Assembly: GCA_963797015.1 (NCBI GenBank)
Contig: CAWCNV010000007.1
Coordinates: forward strand, 248,001-312,000
Length of the DNA stretch: 64,000 nucleotides
Direction of reading: 5' to 3'
Source: JBBPZA01 sp963797015
Lineage (GTDB): Bacteria > Actinomycetota > Thermoleophilia > Solirubrobacterales > Solirubrobacteraceae
Position 1 is the stretch's first letter, and the number at the start of each line of letters is the position of its first letter. This document shows positions 26,671 to 36,317 of this stretch, in pieces. A model generated the notes under the pieces. It saw nothing but the letters and a program-made list of their open reading frames with translations, ran no database searches and had not been told where the DNA came from. A program made the translations under genes and the position numbers.

Positions 26671-28533
26671 ATGGAGCCATCCGCGATCGAGAGCCGGCCG
26701 AGCACGGTTCGCGGCAAGGGACGCAAGGGGTCGCTCGAGAACCCCGAGATCGTCGAGAACGTCCCGGGGCACGTGATCCCGATCCTCGAGCAGGAGTTCG
26801 ACGACTTCGACACCGAGGCCGGTCGCTTCCTCGACGGGCAGCAGACCGAGGAGCAGTTCATCGGCTTCCGGCTCAAGCAGGGCGTCTACGGCCAGCGCCA
26901 GGCCGAGCGCCAGATGATCCGCGTGAAGCTTCCCTTCGGCGGCATCACCCCGGAACAGGTCGACGCCTTCGCGGACGTGGTCGAGAAGTACGTGCCGCTG
27001 AACAAGGCGCACATCACCACGCGCCAGAACATCCAGATGCACCACGTGCCGCTGCCCGACGCGGCCAAGCTGATCCGCGAGATCGCCGATGCCGGGCTCT
27101 CCAGCCGCGAGGGCTGCGGCAACACGGTCCGCAACGTCACCGGCGACCCGTGGGCGGGCGTCACCGAGGGCGAGCTCTTCGACCCCACGCCCTACGCCGG
27201 CGCCTACATCCGCTACTTCGTGCGCCACCCGACCACGCAGCTGATGCCCAGGAAGGTGAAGACGGCGTTCACGGCCACCGACGAGGACCGTGCGATCACC
27301 GGCATCCACGACATCGGGTTCATCCCCCGCGTGAAGGACGGCCGCCGCGGATTCGAGCTGCGCGTCGGCGGCGGCACCTCGATCATGCCGCGCATCGCGC
27401 CGACCCTGTACGAGTTCGTCGGCGCCGATGACGGCGAGTACCTCAAGGTCTCCGAGGCGGTGTTCCGAATCTTCGACCGCCAGGAATGGCTGCGGGCCAA
27501 CCGTGCCCGCGCGCGCATCAAGGTGTTCGTCGACAAGTACGGCATCGACGAGCTGCGCATGCAGGTCGAGGAAGAGCTGAAGGGCGACTGGGTCGCCGAG
27601 CGCGACTTCGCCGTCGACGCGCTGAGCTTCGACCATGACGAGGAGCGCGGAGCGCCGGCGCCGCCGGTCTCCCCCACGAGCCGGGCACCGAACGGCGATA
27701 GCCGTTTGATCGGGGACCGAAGCGGCTTCGACCGATTCGCGCAGGCGAACGTGCAGGCCCAGCGCCAGGCAGGGTTCTCGACGGTCGAGGTGAAAATCAC
27801 GCGTGGTGACCTGACGCCGGAGCAGCTTCGCGGGGTCGGGCAGATCATGCGCGACTACAGCGGCGGCTACGCCCGCACCACCGTCCAGCAGAACCTCGTC
27901 CTGCGCTGGGTGCGCGACGAGGCGGTCTACGACGTGTGGCTGCGCCTGCGCGAGCTTGGCCTGGGCGATCCCGGGCCGCGCTCGGTCACCGACGTCGTCT
28001 CCTGCCCCGGCACCGACTCGTGCAAGCTCGGCATCACGAGCTCGATGGGGCTCAACGCCGCCGTCCAGGAGCGCGTCGAGGCGATGGGGATCGACGACCC
28101 GCTCACCGGCAAGATCAAGATCAAGATGAGCGGCTGCCCCAACGGCTGCGGGCAGCACCACATCGCGAACATCGGCTTCTACGGCGCGTCGATCAAGGTC
28201 GGCGAGCACACGATCCCGGCTTACATCCCCCACCTCGCAGGGACATACGAGCAGGGCGAGGTCGGCTACGGCCAGCGGCTCAAGCTGCGTCTGCCGTCCA
28301 AGCGCGTGCCCGAGGCCGTCGAGCGCTGGCTGCGCCACTACGAGTCACAGCGCGAGGACGGCGAGAGCTTCAACGCGTTCGTCGAGCGTGTCGGGACCAA
28401 GGAGTTCGAGGACCTGGTGCGCGAGCTCTCGCTGCCCGTCGAGTTCAGCCTCGAGTCGATGGAGCACTTCATCGACTGGAGCCGCAAGGAGCCCTTCCAG
28501 GTCATCCGCGGAGAGGGCGAGTGCGCGGTCTAG
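26671..28533 (+). CDS. sir: Ferredoxin-dependent sulfite (or nitrite) reductase
   Basis: A 620-residue siroheme/[4Fe-4S] reductase with two ferredoxin-like half domains and two siroheme-binding domains. The iron-sulfur ligands are CX5C (Cys445, Cys451) and CX3C (Cys489, Cys493) in SCPGTDSC and SGCPNGCG. N-terminal THITTRQNIQ-like sequence (AHITTRQNIQMHHV) is typical. It reduces sulfite to sulfide with six electrons. Adjacent cysH, cysD and cysN make sulfite the likely substrate rather than nitrite. It starts the operon, with GGGAGA 11 bases before the ATG, and its 3' end overlaps cysH by 13 bp. No dedicated ferredoxin gene is seen. Confidence 0.92.
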   Translation: MEPSAIESRPSTVRGKGRKGSLENPEIVENVPGHVIPILEQEFDDFDTEAGRFLDGQQTEEQFIGFRLKQGVYGQRQAERQMIRVKLPFGGITPEQVDAFADVVEKYVPLNKAHITTRQNIQMHHVPLPDAAKLIREIADAGLSSREGCGNTVRNVTGDPWAGVTEGELFDPTPYAGAYIRYFVRHPTTQLMPRKVKTAFTATDEDRAITGIHDIGFIPRVKDGRRGFELRVGGGTSIMPRIAPTLYEFVGADDGEYLKVSEAVFRIFDRQEWLRANRARARIKVFVDKYGIDELRMQVEEELKGDWVAERDFAVDALSFDHDEERGAPAPPVSPTSRAPNGDSRLIGDRSGFDRFAQANVQAQRQAGFSTVEVKITRGDLTPEQLRGVGQIMRDYSGGYARTTVQQNLVLRWVRDEAVYDVWLRLRELGLGDPGPRSVTDVVSCPGTDSCKLGITSSMGLNAAVQERVEAMGIDDPLTGKIKIKMSGCPNGCGQHHIANIGFYGASIKVGEHTIPAYIPHLAGTYEQGEVGYGQRLKLRLPSKRVPEAVERWLRHYESQREDGESFNAFVERVGTKEFEDLVRELSLPVEFSLESMEHFIDWSRKEPFQVIRGEGECAV

Positions 28534-29135
28534 GAGAACGCTGCCTCGAGGAGGCGCGCGAGACGCTCGCGCTCGCCGTCGAGCGCCACCACCCCAGCCT
28601 CGTGCTGGCCTGCTCCTTCCAGAAGGAGGAGTCGGTGCTCGTAGATCTGTTGACCGACATCGAACCCGAAGCGCGGGTGTTCACCATCGACACCGGCGTG
28701 CTCTTCCCCGAGACACTGTCGACCTGGCGCGCGTTCGAGGAGCGCTGGGACCTCAAGGTCGAGGTCCACGACGCGCTCGGGGACTGGAGCGCAGAGAACT
28801 GCTGCAGCGCCGCCAAGGTGGCGGCGCTCGAGCGCGCGCTGAGCGGCGTCGACGCCTGGATCACGGGCGTGCGCCGCGAGCAGGCGAGCACGCGAGCGGC
28901 CGTCAAGCCGGTCGACTGGGACGCCGCGCGCTCGATCGCGAAGTACAACCCGCTGGCGGCCTGGAGCAACGAGGACGTGTGGCGCTACGTGCACGAGCAC
29001 GAGCTGCCCTACAACTCCCTGCACGACCGCGGCTACGACTCGATCGGCTGCGAGCCGTGCACGCTTCCGGGCAGCGGCCGCGAGGGCCGCTGGGCCGGCT
29101 CGGACAAGACGGAGTGCGGGCTGCACGTAGCCTGA
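28521..29135 (+). CDS. cysH: Adenylylsulfate (APS) reductase, [4Fe-4S] type
   Basis: A 204-residue CysH-family enzyme that reduces activated sulfate to sulfite. The N-terminal loop SFQKEESVLVD and the WITGVRREQASTR segment bind the nucleotide. A Cys pair (Cys94-Cys95 in NCCSAAK) and CX2C (Cys177, Cys180 in GCEPC) are the four cluster ligands that mark APS-using rather than PAPS-using enzymes. The catalytic Cys lies in ECGLH at about residue 199. The GTG at 28521 is preceded by a GGAGAGGG ribosome-binding site and overlaps the sir stop. Absence of an APS kinase domain in the operon agrees with direct use of APS. Confidence 0.92.
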   Translation: MRGLGERCLEEARETLALAVERHHPSLVLACSFQKEESVLVDLLTDIEPEARVFTIDTGVLFPETLSTWRAFEERWDLKVEVHDALGDWSAENCCSAAKVAALERALSGVDAWITGVRREQASTRAAVKPVDWDAARSIAKYNPLAAWSNEDVWRYVHEHELPYNSLHDRGYDSIGCEPCTLPGSGREGRWAGSDKTECGLHVA

Positions 29136-29139
29136 GGGC

Positions 29140-30063
29140 ATGGACCCTCTGCTGATCCTGTTCGGCTTCGGCGTCGGGCTGCTGGTGGGCACGACGGGGA
29201 TGGGCGGCGGCTCGCTGATGACGCCGCTGCTGATCCTGGTCTTCGGCATCAAGCCCGTGGTCGCGATCGGCACCGACCTCGCCTACGCCGCGGTGACCAA
29301 GACCGTCGGTGGCTACCGGCACCTGCGCAAGGGCACGGTCGACATGGGCCTCGCGCTGTGGCTGGGCACGGGCTCGATCCCCGGGGCGCTCGGCGGCGTC
29401 GTGGTCCTAGACCGCCTGCACGCGGCCTACGGCGACGAGATCGACACCTGGGTGCTCGCGGCGGTGGCCGCCGCGCTCGCGCTCACCGGCGTGCTGGTGC
29501 TCGCCCGCGCGCTGTTCCTGCCCAAGGTGCTCGCGCGCGAGCGCGACACGATCGCCCCGCTCGAGACACGACACAAGCTCGCCGCCTGCGTCCTGGGGCT
29601 GACCGTCGGCTTCGTGCTCGGCGTCACCTCGGCCGGCAGCGGGACGCTGATCGCCGTCGGGCTGATCGTGCTCTTCCGCCTGCGGCCCCGGCGCGTGGTC
29701 GGCACCGACGTCTTCCACGCCGCGATCCTCCTGTGGGTCGCCGGCGCGGCGCACTTCGTCTCGGGCAACGTCGACCTCGGGCTGGCGGGGACGATCCTGC
29801 TCGGCTCCGTCCCGGGTGTGTGGCTGGGCGCCAACCTATCCACGCGCATGCCCGAGAGCGGACTTCGCCCGACGCTCGGGATCGTCCTGATCGCCTCGGC
29901 GCTCGGGTTGCTCAACAAGGCCGGGGCGCCCGTGCCCGTGGCCCTGATCGTCGCGGTGCCGGTCGCGCTGGGGATACTGGCAGCGGCGCTTCACTTCGGC
30001 CGCCGGCCGCGGCTCGCGCGCCGCTCCCCAGAGCCCGCGCTGCCGGCGTCCGAAGGCGGCTGA
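29140..30063 (+). CDS. TauE/SafE-family anion permease (sulfite exporter family)
   Basis: A 307-residue membrane protein with two similar halves, each with about four helices. The family loop appears as GTTGMGGGSLMTPLLILVFGIKP in the first half and GVTSAGSGTLIAVGLI in the second. TauE/SafE proteins transport sulfite, sulfonates or related anions. It lies between cysH and cysD (4 bp and 2 bp gaps), so it may import sulfate or export excess sulfite for this pathway. Direction and substrate are not shown by the sequence. Confidence 0.85.
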   Translation: MDPLLILFGFGVGLLVGTTGMGGGSLMTPLLILVFGIKPVVAIGTDLAYAAVTKTVGGYRHLRKGTVDMGLALWLGTGSIPGALGGVVVLDRLHAAYGDEIDTWVLAAVAAALALTGVLVLARALFLPKVLARERDTIAPLETRHKLAACVLGLTVGFVLGVTSAGSGTLIAVGLIVLFRLRPRRVVGTDVFHAAILLWVAGAAHFVSGNVDLGLAGTILLGSVPGVWLGANLSTRMPESGLRPTLGIVLIASALGLLNKAGAPVPVALIVAVPVALGILAAALHFGRRPRLARRSPEPALPASEGG

Positions 30064-30065
30064 GA

Positions 30066-30995
30066 ATGGACACCCGCAAGACGGGGCCGGCGGCCTACGA
30101 GCTCAACCACCTGCGCACGCTCGAAGCCGAGGCGGTCCACATCATGCGCGAGGTCGCGGCCGAGCTCGAGCGCCCGGTCCTGCTGTTCAGCGGCGGCAAG
30201 GACTCGATCGTGCTGCTGCGCCTGGCGGAGAAGGCGTTCCGGCCGGCGGGCTTCCCGTTCCCGATCATGCACGTCGACACCGGGCACAACTTCCCGGAGG
30301 TGATCGAGTTCCGCGACCGGCGCGTGGCCGAGCTCGGTGAGCGCCTGATCGTCGCCACCGTGCAGGACTCGATCGACCGCGGCCGCGCCGTCGAGGAGAC
30401 CGGACCGCGCGCCTCGCGCAACCGCCTGCAGACCGTCACGCTGCTCGACGCCATCTCCGAGCACGGCTTCGAGGCCGCGTTCGGCGGCGCTCGGCGCGAC
30501 GAGGAGCGCGCGCGGGCCAAGGAGCGCGTGTTCTCGTTCCGCGACGACCTCGGCCAGTGGGATCCCAAGCGCCAGCGGCCCGAGCTCTGGAGTCTCTACA
30601 ACGGCCGCATCCGCAAGGGCGAGCAGGTGCGCGTGTTCCCGATCTCGAACTGGACCGAGCTCGATGTCTGGCGCTACATCGCGGCCGAGCGGCTCGAGCT
30701 GCCGCCGATCTACTTCGCGCACGAGCGCGAGGTCTTCCGCCGCGACGGGATGCTCTACGCGCTCTCCCCGTTCGTCGAGCTACTTGACGGCGAGGCACCG
30801 TTCACCGCCTCGGTGCGCTACCGGACTGTGGGTGACATGGCGGTGACGGGCGCCGTCGAGTCGACCGCCGCCACGCTGCCCGAGGTGGTGGCCGAGATCG
30901 CCGCCACGCGCGTGACCGAGCGCGGGGAGACGCGCGCCGACGACCGCACCAGCGAGGCGGCGATGGAGGATCGCAAGCGCGAGGGCTACTTCTGA
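30066..30995 (+). CDS. cysD: Sulfate adenylyltransferase subunit 2
   Basis: A 309-residue ATP-sulfurylase small subunit. The PP-loop motif FSGGKDS is at ~residues 40-46. Other family segments are HVDTGHNFPEVIEFRD, FGGARRDEE, and FPISNWTELDVWRYI, with the usual EDRKREGYF C-terminus. With CysN it makes APS from ATP and sulfate. The stop and the cysN start share a base (TGATG), so the two subunits are probably made in equal amounts. Confidence 0.95.
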   Translation: MDTRKTGPAAYELNHLRTLEAEAVHIMREVAAELERPVLLFSGGKDSIVLLRLAEKAFRPAGFPFPIMHVDTGHNFPEVIEFRDRRVAELGERLIVATVQDSIDRGRAVEETGPRASRNRLQTVTLLDAISEHGFEAAFGGARRDEERARAKERVFSFRDDLGQWDPKRQRPELWSLYNGRIRKGEQVRVFPISNWTELDVWRYIAAERLELPPIYFAHEREVFRRDGMLYALSPFVELLDGEAPFTASVRYRTVGDMAVTGAVESTAATLPEVVAEIAATRVTERGETRADDRTSEAAMEDRKREGYF

Positions 30996-32452
30996 TGCCG
31001 TCGCTCGCCGGAACCGCGCCGGAGCTGGACACGGTCGACGAGCGCCCGGCCGACCTCCTGCGGTTCGCGACCGCGGGTTCCGTCGACGACGGCAAGTCGA
31101 CGCTGATCGGGCGCCTGCTCTACGACTCGAAGTCGATCTTCGAGGACCAGCTCGCGCACGTGCGCGAGACCTCGGAGCGGCGCGGCGACGGCTACGTGAA
31201 CCTGGCACTGCTGACCGACGGCCTGCGCGCCGAGCGCGAGCAGGGCATCACGATCGACGTCGCCTACCGCTACTTCGCGACCCCACGGCGCTCGTTCATC
31301 ATCGCCGACACCCCGGGCCACGAGGACTACACGCGCAACATGGTCACCGGCGCATCGACCGCCGACCTGTCGCTGATCCTCGTCGACGCCCGCAACGGCC
31401 TGCTGCGACAGAGCCGCCGCCACGCCTTCATCTCCTCGCTGCTCGGCATCCGGCACATCGTCGTGTGCGTCAACAAGATGGACCTCGTCGACTTCTCCCA
31501 GGAGGCGTTCGACGCCGTCGTCGAGGAGTTCACCGCCTTCGCGGCCAAGCTCGAGGTCACCGACGTGACCTTCATCCCGGTCTCGGCGCTGCACGGCGAC
31601 AACGTCGTCGACCGCTCCGAGCGCACGCCGTGGTACGAGGGCCCGCCGCTGCTCTATCACCTCGAGCACGTCCACATCGCTTCCGATCGCAACCTGATCG
31701 ACGCGCGCTTCCCGGTCCAGTACGTGGTGCGCCCGATGCGCGAGGAGCACCACGACTACCGCGGCTACGCGGGCCAGATGGCCAGCGGCGTGCTGCGCGT
31801 GGGCGACGAGGTCGTCGTCCTGCCCGCCGGGCGCTGCTCGCGCGTGGCCGCCATCGACACGCTCGACGGCCCGCTGAGCGAGGCCTTCTCGCCGCAGTCG
31901 GTGACCGTCCGCCTCGAGGACGACCTCGACGTCTCGCGCGGCGCGATGGTCTGCCGCACGACGAACCGCCCGCAGGTCACGCGCGAGCTGGAGGCGCACG
32001 TGTGCTGGATGCACGAGCTCCCCCTGCGCGCCGGCTCCCGCTACGCGCTCAAGCACACCACGCGCACGGTCCGCGCCGGCGTCGTCGACGTGCGCCACCG
32101 CATCGACGTCGAGACCATGCATCGCGACCGCTCGGCGACCGAGCTGTCGCTCAACGACATCGGCCGCGTGCAGCTGCGCACCTCGGCGCCGCTGATGACC
32201 GATCCCTACCGCGAGAACCGCGCGACCGGCGCCTTCATCCTCATCGACGAGGCATCGAACGAGACCGTGGGCGCCGGCATGGTGACTGCGGCGCGTGCGG
32301 GCGGAGCGCAGACCGGCGATGAGCTCGCTTCAACATGGACGCAGCTGCTCGAGCGCCTCGAGCAGGCAGCGGCCGCGGGCGACGCCGTCGAGCCCGCCGT
32401 GCGCGAAGCGCTCGAGGCCCTGCGCGAGCGCGGGCTGCTCGGCCCGCCCTAG
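30995..32452 (+). CDS. cysN: Sulfate adenylyltransferase subunit 1 (GTPase)
   Basis: A 485-residue GTPase subunit of ATP sulfurylase. G1 is GSVDDGKST, G3 is DTPGHEDY and G4 is NKMD; elongation-factor-like beta-barrel domains follow. GTP hydrolysis drives APS formation by CysD. The protein ends after the barrel domains, with no APS kinase (CysC) fusion, consistent with the [4Fe-4S] APS reductase upstream. The last bases (CTAG) are shared with the stop of the convergent hydrolase gene. Confidence 0.95.
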   Translation: MPSLAGTAPELDTVDERPADLLRFATAGSVDDGKSTLIGRLLYDSKSIFEDQLAHVRETSERRGDGYVNLALLTDGLRAEREQGITIDVAYRYFATPRRSFIIADTPGHEDYTRNMVTGASTADLSLILVDARNGLLRQSRRHAFISSLLGIRHIVVCVNKMDLVDFSQEAFDAVVEEFTAFAAKLEVTDVTFIPVSALHGDNVVDRSERTPWYEGPPLLYHLEHVHIASDRNLIDARFPVQYVVRPMREEHHDYRGYAGQMASGVLRVGDEVVVLPAGRCSRVAAIDTLDGPLSEAFSPQSVTVRLEDDLDVSRGAMVCRTTNRPQVTRELEAHVCWMHELPLRAGSRYALKHTTRTVRAGVVDVRHRIDVETMHRDRSATELSLNDIGRVQLRTSAPLMTDPYRENRATGAFILIDEASNETVGAGMVTAARAGGAQTGDELASTWTQLLERLEQAAAAGDAVEPAVREALEALRERGLLGPP

Positions 32453-34437
32453 CGCAGCGCGCGCGCCGGCAACCACGCCGGCGGGGGCTGCCGGCCGCGC
32501 ACCGCGGCGCGGCGCGCCAGCAGCAGCCGCCGCGCCATCCGCTCCAGCCTGCGCGCGTTCGGCGCCACGTCGCCGGGGCGAAGCGCGAAGCGCCGCCCGC
32601 CCAGGCATCCGCGCGCACCCGTCGAATCGAGCACGACGGTGCCGCGCGCCGCGGCAGCGCCCGTCACCTTCAGGCGCAGGACCGGGTCCTCATCGAAGGT
32701 CCCGCCCCCGCTCAGGCGCACGCCCGGGACGTACTCGTCGCGATCGAGGCCCAGCCGCAGCCCGCGCGAACCGAAGCGCAGGACCCACGAGCCGCCCCGA
32801 AGGCCACCACCGCGCACGGTCTCGGCGTCCCCGAACAGCGCGGCGAAGAGACCGGCCGCGCCCTGGTCGAGGGTGTCGCCGAGGGTGAGGACGACCGCCG
32901 CCAGCGTGCGACCCGGAAGTCCCTTCAGCCTCCTCGCCGGGCTCACGTCACCCAGGCTCAACGGAGCCAGCGGCGCGGCTTCCGGCTGCCGGTCGAAGCT
33001 TCGCTCCACCGCCGTGCAGGCGCCGGCGCTGCTGCCGGCGAGGAAGCGCCTGGCCAGTCGCATGCCGCACCCCCGCGAGCTGACGTCGTGGCCCCCCGGC
33101 GCGACGACGAGGCGCGCCGTCGGGCTGCCGGTCGTCACCCGGCTCGCGGACTCGATCGGGGTGCGGACGTCGGCGTCGCCTTCGAGCAGCAGCGTCGGCA
33201 CAGGGGCGGCGGGCGCGGTCGCGGGCGGCGGGGCGCTCGCCGTCGGCCAGCGCTCGCACATCGAGGACTGGGCCAGGATCGTGTCGCGGTCGAAGGGCGC
33301 GAAGGCGTCGACCGGCCGCAGCGCGGCGGCCGCCAGCTCGAGCGGGCGCCGCTGCCCGACGGCTGCGCCGCGCGGCCACGGCATCGGTCCCTCCTCGCAG
33401 GTGGTCGCGGCGAAGGCGGCGACGCTGAAGGCGCGCCGCGGCTCGGCCGCCAGGTCGGCTCCGCCGAGCACGGAGCGCTTGAGGCGCTCGAGCGGCGCGA
33501 CGTCGCCGCGCACGGCGCCGGCGAGCGCCGCGAGCAGCTCGGCGCGCTCGCCGGGCTCGAAGTCGCCCGCCAGCAGCAGGCTGAACAGGTCGAGCCTCCC
33601 GACCGCCGCGGGCCGCCGGCGTCCGCGCGCGTCGACGTAGGCGCCCCGGAGCGGCCCCGCCCCCATCCGGTCGATGAGCGTGCGCAGGTCGGCGCCGGGG
33701 TCACGGGTGTAGGACGGGCAGGGCCCGGTGCAGGCGGCGCGCAGCACGCGTCCGGCGGCCGTCATCGAGTCGGTCAGGAACGGGTCGTCCTCCACGGCCG
33801 GCACCACGGAGTCGAGCAGCAGCCTCTCCACATGGTCGGGATGCGCGGACGCATAGGCCTGCGCGACCTTGGTGCCGTAGGAGACGCCGGCGAGCTCCAG
33901 CCGGTCGATGCCGAGCGCGCGGCGCACCGCCTCGATGTCCGCGACCGACTCGCGCGTGGTGTAGAGGCCGCGCGCGGGCCCGAGGCGCTCGGCACAGATC
34001 TCCGCGTCCGAGCGCATCTCGGCCAGGCCCAGCGAGCGTTCGAGCTCGGGGCAGCGCAGCGCGCCCGAGCGCCCCGTGCCGCGCTGGTCGAGGATCACGA
34101 GGTCCCGGTCGAGGGGCACGATCTCCTCGAACGAGTCGCGCACGGACGAGGCCGATTGGCCGGGGCCGCCGGCGAGCGCCAGCACCGCGCCGCGCGACGG
34201 CTCCTCGGCGGGCAGGCGCTCGACGTGCAGCGCGACCGTCCCCGGAATCGCTCCCGCGGGATCGAGCGGGACCCGCACGGTGCCGCACTCCAACGGCTCG
34301 CCGGACTTGGGGCACGGCCGCAGCCCGCCTGCCGCCCGCGCGGAAGGCGCCGCGACGAGGCCGAGCGCGGTCAGCAGCACGAGCGCGAGGACCCGCGCCC
34401 TCACCGTCCCACCGGCACCCGCTACCCCCGGCCCCAC
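32449..34437 (-). CDS. Secreted alpha/beta hydrolase, tripeptidyl aminopeptidase-like
   Basis: A 662-residue exported hydrolase. The N-terminus has a signal peptide (hydrophobic ARVLALVLLTALGLVAAPSARA). The catalytic triad is visible: nucleophile Ser in GVSYGTK, Asp in LLEGDADVRTP, and His in PGGHDVS. ALAGGPGQSASS is the oxyanion loop and ILDQRGTGRSG follows it. This is the pattern of the TAP/proline iminopeptidase family of exopeptidases. About 200 residues after the His form an additional C-terminal domain of unknown role. The GTG at 34437 is supported by TAGGGT ending 6 nt upstream; a later GTG at 34404 would shorten the leader. It overlaps cysN by 4 bp tail to tail. Confidence 0.82.
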   Translation of the reverse strand: MGPGVAGAGGTVRARVLALVLLTALGLVAAPSARAAGGLRPCPKSGEPLECGTVRVPLDPAGAIPGTVALHVERLPAEEPSRGAVLALAGGPGQSASSVRDSFEEIVPLDRDLVILDQRGTGRSGALRCPELERSLGLAEMRSDAEICAERLGPARGLYTTRESVADIEAVRRALGIDRLELAGVSYGTKVAQAYASAHPDHVERLLLDSVVPAVEDDPFLTDSMTAAGRVLRAACTGPCPSYTRDPGADLRTLIDRMGAGPLRGAYVDARGRRRPAAVGRLDLFSLLLAGDFEPGERAELLAALAGAVRGDVAPLERLKRSVLGGADLAAEPRRAFSVAAFAATTCEEGPMPWPRGAAVGQRRPLELAAAALRPVDAFAPFDRDTILAQSSMCERWPTASAPPPATAPAAPVPTLLLEGDADVRTPIESASRVTTGSPTARLVVAPGGHDVSSRGCGMRLARRFLAGSSAGACTAVERSFDRQPEAAPLAPLSLGDVSPARRLKGLPGRTLAAVVLTLGDTLDQGAAGLFAALFGDAETVRGGGLRGGSWVLRFGSRGLRLGLDRDEYVPGVRLSGGGTFDEDPVLRLKVTGAAAARGTVVLDSTGARGCLGGRRFALRPGDVAPNARRLERMARRLLLARRAAVRGRQPPPAWLPARALR

Positions 34438-34443
34438 GCGCCG

Positions 34444-34449
34444 ACCCTA
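34444..34449 (-). promoter_or_regulatory. -10-like TAGGGT for the hydrolase gene
   Basis: On the minus strand TAGGGT ends 6 nt before the GTG at 34437, the leaderless spacing seen elsewhere in the window. It decides between two candidate starts. Confidence 0.5.
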
Positions 34450-34507
34450 GACGATCGCGGGCGTCGCGACCACGGGCGCGGGCCGGCCGCTTCGGTGAGC
34501 GGTCGCC

Positions 34508-34513
34508 TACAGT
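34508..34513 (+). promoter_or_regulatory. -10-like TACAGT for the biotin carboxylase gene
   Basis: TACAGT ends 9 nt before the ATG at 34523. There is no ribosome-binding site between them. Confidence 0.5.
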
Positions 34514-34522
34514 TCCGCTCCG

Positions 34523-36304
34523 ATGTTCTCCAAGGTCCTGGTCGCCAACCGCGGCGAGATCGCCGTTCGCGTGATCCGCGCATTGGAGGAGCTCGGGGTC
34601 GCGAGCGTGGCCGTCTACTCAGAGCTCGACCGCGATGCCCTGCACGTCCAGCGCGCCGACGAGGCCTACCTGCTCGGTCCGGGCCCCGCGGCCGAGTCCT
34701 ACCTGGTGATCGACAAGATCCTCGACGCCGCACGCCAGTCGGGGGCCGAGGCGATCCATCCCGGCTACGGCTTCCTGGCCGAGAACGCCGCTTTCGCCGC
34801 CGCGTGCGAAGAGGCCGGGATCACGTTCATCGGCCCGCCGGCGGCGGCGATCGAGGCGATGGGATCGAAGACCCGCGCGCGCGAGCTGATGGACAAGGCG
34901 GGCGTCCCGATCGTGCCCGGCACGACCGAGCCGGTCGCGACGCTCGACGACGCCCGCGCGGTGATCGAGGAGACGATCGGCTACCCGGTCGCGGTCAAGG
35001 CCGCCGGTGGCGGCGGCGGCAAGGGCTTCCGCGTGGCGCTGGCCGAGGAGGAGCTCGAGAAGGCGTTCGAGGGCGCGGCGCGGGAGGGCGAGAAGTTCTT
35101 CGGCGACGCGACCGTCTACCTCGAGCGCTACCTGCCCGATCCGCGGCACGTCGAGGTCCAGGTGCTCGCGGATTCGCACGGGGCGGTCGTACACCTCGGC
35201 GAGCGCGACTGCTCGGTCCAGCGCCGCCACCAGAAGCTGATCGAGGAGTCGCCGGCGCCGGCGGTGGACGAGGCGCTGCGCGAGCGGATCGGCAAGATCG
35301 CCACCGACGCCGCCGCGGCCGTCGACTACCGAGGCGCCGGGACGGTCGAGGGCCTGCTCCAGGACGGCGAGTACTTCTTCCTCGAGATGAACACGCGCGT
35401 ACAGGTCGAGCACTGCGTCACTGAGGAGACGACCGGCATCGACATCGTGGCCGAGGGGATCCGGGTCGCCGACGGCGAGCCGCTCTCCTTCGCCCAGGAG
35501 GACGTCGAGCTGCGCGGGCACGCGATCGAGTGCCGGATCAACGCGGAGGACGCGTCCAAGAACTTCGCCCCGGCCCCCGGGCGGATCGGCGAGTACCGCG
35601 AGCCGGCGGGTCCCGGCGTGCGCGTGGACTCGGGCGTCGGTCCCGGCTCCGAGATCTCGCCGATGTACGACCCGATGGTGGCCAAGCTCATCACCTGGGG
35701 GCGCGACCGCGAGCACGCGACGCGGCGCATGCTGCGCGCGCTGGGCGAGTACCACGTCACGGAGCTCAAGACCCTGATCCCGTTCCACCAGGCGCTGCTC
35801 GCCTCCGAGCAGTGGGCGCGGGGGGAGACCTGCCGCGATCTCGTCGAGGATCGCGAGTGGCTCAAGCGGCTCGCCTTCCCCAAGCCCGAGGCGCAGGCCG
35901 ACGACGGCGAGGACGAGGCCGCAACGGTGGCGCAGGACTACACGGTCGAGGTCTCGGGGCGCCGCTTCGAGGTCAAGGTGATCGGGCCGCCGGCGGGCGC
36001 CGCCCCGGCGGTCAACGGCGCTCTGCCAGGCGCCGCCGCGACGAAGCCCCGGCGCCGCGAGCGCGCCGGCGGCGGCGCGGCGGGCGGCGGCGCCGACGCG
36101 CTGGTGTCCCCGATCCAGGGGACGGTGCTCAAGGTCGCGGTGGAGCAGGGCGCCGCGGTCGACGAGGGCGCGCTGATCGCCGTGGTCGAGGCCATGAAGA
36201 TGGAGAACGAGATCACGGCTCACAAGGCGGGAACGGTTGCCGAGCTGCCTATCTCGGTCGGAGCGTCGGTGGCCACGGGCGATACTCTGGCCGTTATCCA
36301 GTAG
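34523..36304 (+). CDS. Acyl-CoA carboxylase alpha subunit (biotin carboxylase + BCCP)
   Basis: A 593-residue fusion. Biotin carboxylase occupies ~1-450: KVLVANRGEIAVRVIRA, the ATP-grasp glycine loop KAAGGGGGKGFR, DCSVQRRHQK, FLEMNTRVQVEH. A linker of ~70 residues, rich in Ala, Gly and Arg, leads to the biotinyl domain (~525-593) with biotinylated Lys559 in EAMKMENEI. It carboxylates biotin with bicarbonate and ATP and would pair with a carboxyltransferase such as that at 6621. Organisation matches actinobacterial AccA-type alpha subunits. The next gene follows after 13 bp. Confidence 0.93.
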   Translation: MFSKVLVANRGEIAVRVIRALEELGVASVAVYSELDRDALHVQRADEAYLLGPGPAAESYLVIDKILDAARQSGAEAIHPGYGFLAENAAFAAACEEAGITFIGPPAAAIEAMGSKTRARELMDKAGVPIVPGTTEPVATLDDARAVIEETIGYPVAVKAAGGGGGKGFRVALAEEELEKAFEGAAREGEKFFGDATVYLERYLPDPRHVEVQVLADSHGAVVHLGERDCSVQRRHQKLIEESPAPAVDEALRERIGKIATDAAAAVDYRGAGTVEGLLQDGEYFFLEMNTRVQVEHCVTEETTGIDIVAEGIRVADGEPLSFAQEDVELRGHAIECRINAEDASKNFAPAPGRIGEYREPAGPGVRVDSGVGPGSEISPMYDPMVAKLITWGRDREHATRRMLRALGEYHVTELKTLIPFHQALLASEQWARGETCRDLVEDREWLKRLAFPKPEAQADDGEDEAATVAQDYTVEVSGRRFEVKVIGPPAGAAPAVNGALPGAAATKPRRRERAGGGAAGGGADALVSPIQGTVLKVAVEQGAAVDEGALIAVVEAMKMENEITAHKAGTVAELPISVGASVATGDTLAVIQ

Positions 36305-36317
36305 GAGATCTCAAGCC

